DNA from: Verrucomicrobiaceae bacterium UBA1938
Lineage (GTDB): Bacteria; Verrucomicrobiota; Verrucomicrobiia; Verrucomicrobiales; Verrucomicrobiaceae
Assembly (NCBI GenBank): GCA_002336895.1
Contig: DDFC01000035.1
Coordinates: forward strand, 1-64,000
DNA length: 64,000 bases
Direction: 5' to 3'
Below the pieces are notes generated by a model. That model saw only the letters and a program-made list of their open reading frames with translations, was not told the DNA's origin and searched no databases. Of the stretch, positions 42,685 through 54,000 are shown piece by piece (the stretch's first letter is position 1; each line of letters opens with the position of its first letter). A program made the position numbers and the translations under genes.

Positions 42685-43767
42685 ATGCCCGAAAGCGCCC
42701 CGCACGATCCATCCCCTGCACTCCAGCCCTGGCTGGTGAGAGTCCCCGAAATTTTCGAGGGCATTGCAGACGAGGTTTTGCGCACCCTGGGCGCGGCATC
42801 CAGCACCCGGCTGGGGCAGGATTATCACCTCATCAAAACCTCCACTCCCGCCGCCATCCGTCAGAGCGAAACCGCCAAGTTTGCCCGCTGGAACCTGCCC
42901 ATGGAGCACACCTGGCCCTGCAACCCTCAGAAGATGGAGGGCTTCATTGAAAAGGCCGCGCAGACGCTGCTCAGGAAATTTGGCCAGCGCCGCCCGCAGG
43001 GCATCTTCATCGGCACGCTGCACCCCACCTCGCCGGACAAGTACTACCGCAGTCTGGCCTCCAACCTGCGCGGCCGTGTGCTGCAGCTCTTTCCCAAACT
43101 GCCTGCAGACACCGTGGAGGAGCAAAATCCGGAAATGGAGACCCTTTTCTGCCTGGTGGGTAAAGAGGGACTCTTCTGCGGCATGCAGAGCCCGCGTGCC
43201 TGCAATGGCCTCTACCCCGGCGGCAGCAAATACATCGACCAGGACGCGCCGGACACCATCAGCCGCGCCGGAGCCAAGATCGCTGAGGCGCTGCACTACC
43301 TGCTGCTCTACCGCCCGCCGCTGCCGGAGGGCTGCCACTGGATCGAGCTGGGCGCCTGCCCCGGCGGCATGACCTCCGAGCTGCTGGCCCGGAACTTCCG
43401 CGTCACGGCCATCGACCGCGCGCCGCTGGACAAGCGCCTCGCCGGCCGCCCTGGCCTGAAGTTCTTCCTGGAGGACGTGGCCGCCTTCCAGCCCAGAGCA
43501 GGCACCTCCTACGACGCCCTTCTGTGCGACATGAACGGCCCGCCCGAAGAATCCATCGAGCAGGTCATCCGCCTCTCACGCTTTCTGAGGCCCGGCGGGC
43601 TGGTCGTCTTCACCCTCAAAGTGCCGCGCATCGACACCGTGGAGGAGCCCAACGAGCTCTTCCGGCTCATCGTCTCCATGGCCACAGCGGCGGGTCTGCG
43701 CCTGTTTGCCCAGACGCACCTGACCTACAACCGGCACGAGTTCACTCTGCTTCTGGAGCGGGAATAG
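42685..43767 (+). CDS. FtsJ-fold RNA 2'-O-methyltransferase, RlmM-like
   Basis: A 360-residue protein. The C-terminal half is an RrmJ/FtsJ-type methyltransferase with the K-D-K-E catalytic tetrad: Lys in SRAGAKIAEA, Asp in LLCDMNGPP, Lys in FTLKVPR and Glu in EFTLLLERE. The SAM loop is IELGACPGGMTSELL, close to RlmM, which 2'-O-methylates C2498 of 23S rRNA. The N-terminal half is shorter and unlike a clear THUMP domain. I call it RlmM-like and leave the exact target open. The ATG at 42685 is chosen over 42646 because the first conserved residues follow it. Confidence 0.75.
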   Translation: MPESAPHDPSPALQPWLVRVPEIFEGIADEVLRTLGAASSTRLGQDYHLIKTSTPAAIRQSETAKFARWNLPMEHTWPCNPQKMEGFIEKAAQTLLRKFGQRRPQGIFIGTLHPTSPDKYYRSLASNLRGRVLQLFPKLPADTVEEQNPEMETLFCLVGKEGLFCGMQSPRACNGLYPGGSKYIDQDAPDTISRAGAKIAEALHYLLLYRPPLPEGCHWIELGACPGGMTSELLARNFRVTAIDRAPLDKRLAGRPGLKFFLEDVAAFQPRAGTSYDALLCDMNGPPEESIEQVIRLSRFLRPGGLVVFTLKVPRIDTVEEPNELFRLIVSMATAAGLRLFAQTHLTYNRHEFTLLLERE

Positions 43768-43978
43768 CCTCCGCCTCTGCCTGAGACACACCTCCCGGGC
43801 CCAGCAGCTCGGCGCCTTTGATCAGGCGGCAAAACTCCTTTTTGGTCACCGTGTGCAGCGTGCCCTGCTTGGTGGCGGGGTCCTTCATCGCCTTGTACTC
43901 GATGGAGAGACGCGCCCACTTCACGATGCGGTAGTAGTCCTCCCCCTGCCTCCAGATCTGACCTTGTGCCAACTTCAT
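43742..43978 (-). CDS. small hypothetical protein
   Basis: A 78-residue protein, MKLAQGQIWRQGEDYYRIVKW at its start, with KDPATKQGTLHTVTKKEFCRLIKG in the centre and an acidic, Ala/Pro-rich tail. I recall similar short conserved proteins in Verrucomicrobiota but know no function. The start at 43978 is supported by AGGGAG a few bases upstream; an ATG at 43999 is less likely. Its 3' end overlaps the convergent methyltransferase gene by 26 bp. Confidence 0.62.
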   Translation of the reverse strand: MKLAQGQIWRQGEDYYRIVKWARLSIEYKAMKDPATKQGTLHTVTKKEFCRLIKGAELLGPGGVSQAEAEAIPAPEAE

Positions 43979-44168
43979 GTGCTCCCTTAGCCGCATCAAG
44001 GCGGTGCGCCATGATAATTTTCGGCCTCCGTCCTTAAGAGGGCGGAAAACACCTCCTTTAGGCTCTTGGGCGGGCTAAAGCCTCCATAGAACGGGTTTCT
44101 TAGCATAAGCGCGCTGCCTGAAATGTCTTAAAACAGTAAAGTTTTCCAAAATAAATGGTAATTCAGGC
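43979..44168. other. intergenic region with hairpins
   Basis: No gene is supported. Between 44028 and 44045 CCGTCC and GGGCGG can pair around TTAAGA. CTTTAG and CTAAAG form a second stem around 44065-44090. Read on the minus strand, the second stem lies inside a nine-codon open frame that starts ATGGAGGC and is followed by AGGAGGTG. This could be leader-type regulation of the small gene at 43742, but evidence is thin. Confidence 0.35.
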
Positions 44169-44197
44169 TTGAGAGTCGGCTTTACTGTTATTATAAT
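44169..44197 (+). promoter_or_regulatory. sigma-70 promoter of the giant surface-protein operon
   Basis: TTGAGA (44169-44174), a 17-bp spacer and a perfect TATAAT (44192-44197), with a second TATAAT abutting at 44198-44203. Transcription would start near 44204, giving a leader of about 125 bases. A small inverted repeat, GTCAT-AGAC-ATGAC (44215-44228), lies just downstream of the predicted start and could be an operator. Confidence 0.68.
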
Positions 44198-44327
44198 TAT
44201 AATATACCTGATATGTCATAGACATGACCTGAACCCCTGTTCTTGAAGGAGATACCCGCACTCGCAGACCAGACCGAAAACACATCCCCCCCCTGCTCCC
44301 CTCCTGAAACAGACCAGAAAAACCTGC

Positions 44328-45035
44328 ATGAAAACGTCCTACAAACTCCCCAAACTCCTCTGCCTGGCGCTGGTGCTGGCATGGACTCAAGGCACCCAGG
44401 CCAGCTCGGTTTTCTGGGGCAGCGCCTTCAACGACAATCTCTTCGACAGCAACGGTGTTGCGTTGGACGCCACCTACAGCTTCGAGATTGGCACCTTCGG
44501 CACGTTCGTCCCGACCTACCAGAACGTGGACCAGTGGGCGGCCAACTGGCACGTCATTGACCGCGCCTATGACCCCGACCTGAACGGCTGGAACAGCACG
44601 GAGCAGTTCTTCGGCGGCACGGTGGACTTCGACATGAGCGGGCAGTCCAGCTCCCCGGACGCCAATCCATCAGATGTCTTCTCCCAAGGAGACATCGTTT
44701 ACCTGTGGGCCTACAATTCAAAGTCGATCGTTCCCTCCAGTGAATGGGCTCTGCTCGGATACGGGGCCGACCCCGGCAATAGCGGAGACCCCTGGGTCGT
44801 GCCCGACCCCTCAGACCCGGTCTCTCCCAACTGGAATCTGAGTGACGCCCACGACACGATCATGGGTGGGGCCAACGATATTCAGGGTCCCGGCACTTAC
44901 TCCGCCAATCCGGGAGTCTTCAGTCTGCAGACCGCCGTGGTGCCTGAGCCCGGCTCAGCCCTGCTGCTCTTCGCAGCCGCCGCCACTCACCTGATCCGCC
45001 GTGCCCGCCGCCTGAACCGCTCGACCCTGCTTTGA
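44328..45035 (+). CDS. PEP-CTERM sorting-domain protein upstream of the giant gene
   Basis: A 235-residue exported protein. Residues 1-25 are a signal peptide (LALVLAWTQGTQA then SSV). The mature domain is aromatic- and Asp-rich (VFWGSAFNDNLFDSNG near its start) with no enzyme motif. The C-terminus is a PEP-CTERM signal: VVPEPGSALLLF, a hydrophobic helix, then RRARRLNR. It should be processed by an exosortase encoded elsewhere. The giant gene begins 10 bp after its stop, so one transcript probably carries both. A strong AAGGAG at 44246-44251 is too far upstream to serve this ATG. Confidence 0.85.
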   Translation: MKTSYKLPKLLCLALVLAWTQGTQASSVFWGSAFNDNLFDSNGVALDATYSFEIGTFGTFVPTYQNVDQWAANWHVIDRAYDPDLNGWNSTEQFFGGTVDFDMSGQSSSPDANPSDVFSQGDIVYLWAYNSKSIVPSSEWALLGYGADPGNSGDPWVVPDPSDPVSPNWNLSDAHDTIMGGANDIQGPGTYSANPGVFSLQTAVVPEPGSALLLFAAAATHLIRRARRLNRSTLL

Positions 45036-45045
45036 AAAGCACCCC

Positions 45046-48000
45046 ATGAGGGAATCCGCATCACGATTGCACCACCTGACGTGCCGCCTCACAGCGGCGC
45101 GTCTGCTCGTTTTCATGAGCAGCGTGCTGCTGGCGGCGGCCACGACTGCCAGTGCAGCCACGGATTTCAGCGACTACTCTGTCTTCACCAGCGCCAGCAG
45201 CACCACAGTCAGTTCCATCAAAATCGGGCCCACCACAGACAGTGAAACCTCGATCACGGCGAACACCACGGCCACGGGCGATGACACCACGGGCAGCGAT
45301 GACGAAGACGGCGTCACCTTGCCGTCCAGCATCGTGGCGGGCACTTCCGGCTCACTGACCATCAACGTCACCAACAGCAGCGGTGCCACGGTGTACCTGA
45401 ACGTCTGGATTGACTTCAACCGCAACGGCGTGCTGACAGACTCAGGCGAGCAGGTGGCCTCCAACACCACCATCACCAACGGAACATCCGCAGCCAACAA
45501 GACCGTGAACTTCACGGTGCCCGCCACGGCCTCCATCGGCACGGCGGGTGTCCGCGTGCGTCTGACCTCCACCAGCAGCCCGACTTCCACGGGACTCAAG
45601 GGCAACGGCGAGGTGGAGGACCACCTCATCACCATCGCGTGCCCCGCGGTCACGCTGAGCCCCGCCACTCTGACCACTCCCACTGCGGGCACCGCGTATT
45701 CTCAAACCATCACAGCTTCAGGATCTTCCACCACCTTCAGTTATGCCGTCACTTCGGGCACACTGCCCGCAGGACTTTCCCTGGGCACAAACGGCGTGCT
45801 TTCGGGCACCGCCACCAGCACTTCCGCAGCCACGTTCACCGTCACAGCCACGGGTGCAAACTCCTGCTCGGGGTCACAGACCTACACGGTGACGCCTGTG
45901 TGCCCCGACATAAACCTCAGTCCCTCCACGATTTCAAATGCGACCGCCGGCACCAGTTTCAGCCAGACCTTCACCTCCTCAGGCGGCACCTCATCCTACA
46001 GCTATGCAGTGACCAGCGGCACGCTTCCCACCGGCCTCAGCCTCAGCTCCTCGGGTGTGCTCAGCGGCACGCCGACGGCCAGCAACGGCGCCGGCACCAG
46101 CATCACCATCGAGTCCACCGACGCCTACGGCTGCAAGGGCTCGCAGAACTACTCCCTGCAGGTCTGCCCGGCCGTCGCGATCAGCCCCGCCACCCTTCCC
46201 GCCACCAGCGTCAACGCCCCCTACACCCAGAGCGTGTCCGCTTCAGGCGGAGCCACCCCGTACACCTATGCCATAGCCAGTGGCAGCCTGCCCTCAGGCC
46301 TGACGCTGAGCACGAGCACCGGTCTCATCAACGGCACCGTCACCGGCACGAATTCGTCCACATTCACCGTCAGCGCCTCGGATGCCAACGGCTGCGTGGC
46401 CACCCGCAGCTACACGCTGACCCCGCCCACGACGGACTATGGGGACTTTGCCAGCTTCGGCACTGTCAGCAGCAGCTACAATTCCAACCTCAGGCTCGGG
46501 GCGGTGCTGGACACCGAGTCCGCCGCGACCACCAACTCCACCGCCACCGGGGATGACATCACAGGAGCAGACGACGAAGACGGCGTGACCATTCCTTCCT
46601 ACTTCGTGCAGGGCACCTCAGGCAGCATGACGGTGAACGTGACCAACACCACGGGCGCAACGGCCTACCTGAACGCCTGGATCGACTACAACAACAACGG
46701 CGTGCTCACCGACAGCGGCGAGCAGGTGGCCACCAACACCACCATCGCCACCGGCACTTCTGGAGTCAACAGGACCATCACCTTCACCGTTCCGGCCACT
46801 GCGACACAAGCCACCGTGGGCGTGCGCGTGCGCTTCACCTCCACCAGCTCCCCGGGCTCCACCGGCGCCAGTGGAAACGGTGAGGTGGAGGACTACGTAG
46901 TCAGCATCCTTCCCGCCACGGATTTTGGCGATGACTCTTCCTTTGCCATCGCAGGCAGCACGCTCTCCACCTCTCTCAAAATGGGCTCGCAGGTGGACAG
47001 TGAATCCTCCGGCCTGGCCAATGCGGCCGCCACAGGCGATGACACCAGCGGAGTGGATGATGAAGATGGGGTTACGCTTCCTGCCTCTGTCATCCAAGGA
47101 CAGTCCGGCGTCAGTGTGAGTGTGAACGTCACCAACTCCACCGGAGCCGACGCCTTCCTCAACGGCTGGATCGATTTTAACAACAACGGCATCCTCACCG
47201 ACCCAGGTGAGCAGATCGTGGTGAACGATGTGGTGTCCACCGGCACCAGCAACGCCAGCAGATCCTTCACCTTCACCGTCCCTGCTTCGGCGGCCTCAGG
47301 CGCCATCGGCGTGCGCTTCAGGCTCACCTCCATCGCCTCCCCGGGCGACAGCGGGATCTCCGGCACCGGCGAGGTGGAGGACTACGCGCTCACCGTGGTG
47401 CCCGCCTCCGATCACGGCGACTTTTCATCCTTTGCAGATGCCAGCAGCTACAACTCTCCCGACCTCGTCATGGGGGATCTGGAAGACACGGAGATCACCG
47501 CGGTGACAAATCTCGCGGCCACAGGAGACGACATCACCAACATCGCGGACGAGGACGGTGTGACCCTGCAGGCCATTCTGGTGCAGGGGCAGGCCGGTGT
47601 GGCTGTGACGGTCAAGCTGACCAACACCAGCGGCGCGCCTGCCTATCTGAACGGCTGGCTGGACTTCAATAAAAACGGCGTGCTCACGGATACGGACGAG
47701 CAGGTGATCTCCAGCATCGTTGTGGATGATGGCACCGTGGGCGACTACCAGACCTTCTACTTTGACGTGCCCAGCACCGCCTCACTGGGCTCCGTGGGCG
47801 CGCGCTTCCGCCTGTCGTCCACAGCCTCTCCCGGCCCCACCGGTGCCAGCGGCTACGGGGAAGTGGAAGACTACACCACGACCATCGTGGCTCCATCGTC
47901 CAACTTCAGGGACTACTTCTACACCATCCGCAACGCGAACAACCACTTCTACCTGGATGAGATCTCGGTGTACAACCCGAACTCCTCCTCCCCCACGGTC

Positions 48001-51000
48001 TCTGTCACCCCCGGCATTCTGGACCTCAACACCGCCTCCCCCGGCTTCAACACCAGCTCCACGGACGCGATGATGAACGGCCTGGCTCTGGACTGGCTGA
48101 ACCGCCGCTTTTACTGGCTGGCCACCTCCACAGCATCCAACGGCTACAATGCGTATCTCTACACGGCCGCCTATGACAACGTGAGCAAGACCTGGAGCTA
48201 CCAGCTGGTGACCGGCTCGACGCTTTCCAACATCCCCCTGAATTCGGGCACGCCCGTCTCGGCCTCCGCCAGCTCCGGCGCCTTCCCCCGTGCGGCTTTC
48301 TACGCCGGTGAATACTACGCGGGCGGGCAGCTCAGCAACAACGTGGCCGTCTGGCACCTGAATCCCAACGGCACCTCCCTGGCCTCCCCCGCCATCACGG
48401 ACTACACCTCCTTCTTCCATCTCAGCCAGACTTTCAACGGAGGCGACTTCGTCATCCGCCCGCAGGACGGCCTGCTGGTGACCTCCACGGTGATCAACAA
48501 CGCCAACACGCTCTTCAATCAATACATCAGCGACGGCACCGATGCCTCCGGCAGCGCGGCCACCACGGTCAACTTTGACTCACAGATCCCCTACTCCAGC
48601 AATAGCTCCGTGCAGATCGCGGGCGTGGGCGGTGTGTCACGACTCTACGCCCTCGGCTCTGCGGGCACCAACATCTACCGCATCGACAACTACGACACCT
48701 CCTCTCCCAAGTCGGTCAAAGTCGGCCCGCTGCCCACAGCCACCTACACCGACCTTTCAGAAGGCATCTCCTCCTCCGTCACCTCCCTGGGGGTGAAGGG
48801 GATCGTTTACAACGACACCAATGGGCTGGGAGACGGCATCCTCAACGGCACGGGCACCAATGCAGGCGGCACCCTCTACGCCATGCTGGTGGATGGATCT
48901 GGCAATCTGGTGGACTCCTTCCCGGTGAAGAGTGACGGCACCTTCATCCTCGGCGGCGCATCTGCCAACACCACGTACAAGGTGGTGCTCAGCACCTCCT
49001 ATGGCAGTCTGGGCTCCACCGCGCCCGCCGCAGCACTGCCCGTCGGCTGGCTGAATGCGGGAGAGTTCCTCGGTTCCGGCGCCGGCAGCGACGGCACCGT
49101 CGATGGCAGGCTCACCGTCACCGTCGGCAGCGCGGGGGTCGTCAATGCCACCTTCGGCCTCTCGCAGACCCTGAGCATCGGCGACACGGTGTGGAATGAC
49201 GTCAACAACAACGGCCTGCTCGACAGCGGGGAAAGCGGCATCGGCAGTGTGACGGTGCAGCTGTGGAGCCCCGGCACGGACAATGCCATCGGCGGCACAG
49301 GCGGTGCGGCGGACACTCTGCTCTCCACCACCACCACGGACGGCACAGGGGCCTACAGCTTTGCGGGCCTCGTCGCTGGAAAATACTTTGTCACCGTCAC
49401 ACCTCCGACGATGTACTCCTTTGTCAGCAGCACGGTGGCCGGGGACAATGGAGCGGACTACGACAACAACGGCTCACAACCCGGTGGCCGTGCCACCACG
49501 GTGTACAGTCCCATCGTTACTCTGGCCCAGGCCACGGAGCCCGGCACCACCGGTGGCGGCAACTATGATTACACCATCGACTTCGGCCTGCTGACGGCCT
49601 ACGACTACGGTGACTACTCCAGCTTTGGCACCGCAGGCAGCGCCCTGGTCAGCAACCTTTTCATCGGAACTCTGACGGATGCTGAATACTCCGCCGTGAC
49701 CAACACCGCCGCCACGGGAGACGACATCACCGGCGTGGATGACGAAGATGGTGTGACGCTGCCCGCCGCCCTCGTCCAGGGCACCTCCGGCACACTGACC
49801 GTGACGGTGACCAACACCAGCGGCGCCACCGCCTTCCTGAATGCCTGGGTGGACTACAACGGCAACGGCGTGCTCACCGACTCCGGAGAGCAGGTGGCCA
49901 GCAACATCATCATCGCCAACGGCACCAATGCCGCCAGCCGCAACATCAGCTTCACCGTGCCTGCGGGTGCCACCACCGGCACTGCGGGAGTACGCGTGCG
50001 CCTCAGCTCTGTCAGCACTCCCGGCTCCATCGGAACATCAGGCAACGGGGAAGTGGAGGACAATGTGGTCAGCATCTGCCCGGTCATCACTCTGTCTCCG
50101 GCCACCGCATCTGCCGCAGCAGTGGGCAGCGCCTATTCGCAGACCATCACCGCCAGCGGCGGCACCGCGCCCTACACCTATACGGTGTCCGGCGGCACGC
50201 TGCCTGCCTGGGCCACGCTTTCGTCCGCCGGCGTGCTCAGCGGCACGCCCACCACCACGGCCTCGGCCACCTTCACTGTGAAGGCCACTGACTCCAAAGG
50301 CTGCTCCAGCACGGTGGGCTACACCATCACTCCCGTCTGCTCCACGGTCACCATAGCCCAGAGCTCGCTGCCGCAAGGCACGATGGGCGCAGCCTACTCC
50401 ACCACACTCACTGCAGGCGGCGGCCTGGCACCGTATGGCTCATGGAGCATCACCAGCGGCACGCTGCCTGCCGGCCTCTCGCTGACGCCAGCCTCTGGCG
50501 TCATCAGCGGCACGCCCACGGCCACAGCCTCCCCTGCCAGCACGCTGACCGTGCGTGTGGTGGATGCCAATGGCTGCCCTGGCACGCAGAATGTCACGCT
50601 GCAGATCTGCCCGGTGGTCACGCTTTCCCCCGCCACCCTGCCCTCCGCCACCGTGGGCACGGCCTACTCGCAGACGGTCGCCGCCAGCGGTGGTGCCGCG
50701 CCCTACACCTATACCGTGTCCAGCGGCACACTCCCCACCTGGGCCACGCTGACTTCTGCGGGTGTGCTCAGCGGCACACCCAACAGCACCACGGCAGCAA
50801 CGTTTACGGTCAAAGCCACGGACGCCAATGGCTGCGCGGGCACTCTGAGCTACACCCTCACTCCGGTCTGCCCCACCATCACCATCGGTCAATCCTCGCT
50901 GCCGCAGGGCACGGTGGGCACCGCCTACTCGACGACTCTCAGCGCCACAGGCGGCACCTCTCCCTACGGCACCTGGGTGCTCACCAGCGGCACTCTGCCT

Positions 51001-54000
51001 TCCGGTCTCACGCTCAATGCCGGCACCGGCGTCATCAGCGGCACACCCACCGCCTCGGCTTCTCCCTCCACCACGCTGACCGTGCGGGTGAATGACACCT
51101 ACGGCTGCCAGAGCACGAAATCCATGACCCTGCAGATCTGCCCGGTGGTCACGATTTCACCCGCCACTCTTCCCACGGCCACGGTGGGCACAGCATTCAT
51201 TCAGAACATCACGGCCACTGGTGGCTCCGGCCCCTATGCCTACACGGTCTCCAGCGGCACGCTGCCATCCTGGGCCACGCTGACATCCTCGGGCACGCTC
51301 AGCGGCACGCCCAACAGCACCACACCCGCCACCTTCACCGTCAAATCCACAGACGCCAACGGCTGCGCCGCCACACAGAGCTACACACTCGCTCCCGTTT
51401 GCCCCCCGATTACGATTGCCCAGTCGGCACTGCCCCAGGGCACGGTGGGCACCGCCTACACGACCACCCTCAGCGCCAGCGGCGGCACCGCCCCCTACGG
51501 CACCTGGACGATCACCAGCGGCGCTCTGCCCGCCGGGCTCACGCTGAATGCCAGCACAGGCGTCATCAGCGGCACGCCCACGGCCACCGCCTCTCCGGCC
51601 ACCACGCTGACCGTGCGCGTGAATGACACCTACGGCTGCCAGGGCTCCAAATCCATCACGCTGCAGATCTGCCCGGTGGTCACGATTTCACCCACCACCC
51701 CCGCCACGGGCATGGTGGGCACCGCTTATTCGCAGACCTTCACCGCCAGCGGCGGCACCTCTCCCTACACCTTTGCCGTGGCCAGCGGCACGCTGCCTGC
51801 GGGGCTGAGCCTCAACGCCACCTCCGGCGTGGTCAGCGGCACTCCCACCGCGCAGATCAGCAGCAATGTGACGCTGCGCGCCACAGATGCCAATGGCTGC
51901 GCGGGCACCCAGGCCGTCACCTTTGCCATCAGCTGCCCGGTCATCAGCGTCACACCTGCTGCCCTGCCCTCAGGCACGGTGGGCACGGCCTACTCTCAGA
52001 CTCTCAGCGCCAGCGGCGGCTCCTCCTCCTACACTTACTCGGTCAGCACCGGCACGCTGCCATCAGGCCTCTCCCTCAATGCGAGCACAGGCGTCATCAG
52101 CGGCACTCCCTCCACCAGCAACGGCGCGGGCTCAAACTTCACCATCAGCGCCACGGACAGCTTCAACTGCGCCGGCACCAGGAGCTACACCCTGCAGATC
52201 TGCCCGGTCATCACAGTGCAGCCATCCTCGCTGACGACTCCCACCGTCGGCACCGCCTACTCTCAGACCATCACCTCCGTCAACGGCGCATCTCCCTTCA
52301 CCTATTCGATCTCCAGCGGTGCGCTCCCCTCCTGGGCCGCGCTGACCTCTGCTGGCGTGCTCAGCGGCACGCCCAACAGCACCGCCTCCGCCACCTTCAC
52401 GGTCAAATCGACCGATGCCAATGGCTGCCAGGGCACCATCAGCTACACCCTCACCCCGGTCTGCCCCACCATCAGCATCACCCAGTCCTCGCTGCCCAAG
52501 GCCACGGTGGGCACCGCCTACTCCACCACGCTGACCGCCACGGGCGGCACCGCTCCTTACAGCTCCTGGACGCTCACCAGCGGCACGCTGCCCGCAGGTC
52601 TCACGCTCAATGCCAGCACCGGTGTCATCAGCGGCACGCCCACCGCTTCCGCCTCCCCGGCCACCACTCTCACCTTCCGCGCCAGCGACACCTACGGCTG
52701 CCAGGGCTCCAAATCCATCACCTTCCAGGTCTGTCCGGCCATCGCCATCAGCCCCTCCACTCTGCCCGGCGGCACCATCAACTCCGCCTACTCGCAGACG
52801 ATCTCCGCCAGCGGTGGCGTGACTCCGTATGTCTTTGCGGTTTCCAGCGGAACCCTGCCAGCCGGCCTCACGCTCAACACCAGCACCGGCGTCATCAGCG
52901 GCACGCCCACCTCCGTCGCTTCCACCACCTTCGTCATCTCCGCCACAGATGCCAACGCATGCGCGGTGACTCAAAGCTACACCGTCTCCCCTGCCCCGGA
53001 CACGGACTACGGCGACTACAGCCTCTTTGGCAGCGTGGGCAGCCGCATGAACTCCACTCTGCGCATCGGCGCCACCACCGATGCCGAAGCCTCCGCCACC
53101 ACCAACACCGCCGCCACGGGGGACGACATCACGGGCATCGATGACGAAGACGGCGTCACCATCGCCTCCAGCATCACGCAGGGCGCTGCGGCCTCCATGA
53201 CCGTGAGCGTCACCAACACCAGCGGCGCCTCGGCCTACCTCAATGTGTGGATCGACTTCAATGGCAACGGCGTGCTCACCGACTCTGGCGAGCAGATCGC
53301 CACCAATACGGTCATCACCACCGGCACCACGGACAGCGTGCGCACCATCAACTTCTTCACGCCCGTGAATGCGACGCTGGGCACGACAGGCGTGCGCACG
53401 CGCCTCACCTCCACCAGCAGCCCGGGCGCCACAGGCACCAGCGGCAATGGTGAAGTGGAGGACTTTGTGACCACCATCACTGCGCCGACCACGGACTTTG
53501 GCGACTTCTCCCTCTTTGCAGATGCCTCCAGCACCGGCAGCACCAGCCTGCGCATCGGCGCCCTGGTGGACCTCGAAGGCACCTCCACCCTGAATGCGGC
53601 CGCCACGGGGGACGACATCACCAATCAGGACGACGAAGACGGCGTCACCTTCCCCTCCATGACCGCAGGCCAGCCGATCACCCTGCCGGTGACCGTGACC
53701 AACACCACAGGGGCCACGGCCTACCTGAATGCGTGGATCGACTTCAACAACAACGGCGTGCTCACCGATGCGGGCGAACAGATCGGCACCAATGTGAGCG
53801 TGGCCACCGGCCTGACCAACAGCACGGTGAATCTCAACTTCACCGTCCCCACCAATGCCGTGACGGCAGCCGCCACCATCGGCACGCGCTTCCGCCTCAC
53901 CAGCGTGACCAGCCCCGGCCCCACCGGAGCCGCAGGCACAGGCGAAGTGGAAGACCACGGCGTGACCATCCTGGCCCCACTCACCGACTTTGGTGACTTC

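Noticed and set aside
43979..44110. Riboswitch or attenuator for the small gene at 43742
   Set aside because: Two hairpins and a nine-codon leader frame exist, but they match no riboswitch class I know and no amino-acid run is present; kept only as a low-confidence note.
44246..44260. Strong Shine-Dalgarno AAGGAG suggesting a small gene before the PEP-CTERM gene
   Set aside because: No ATG, GTG or TTG lies at usable spacing, and the frame that covers it has no coding character and runs into the PEP-CTERM gene in another frame.
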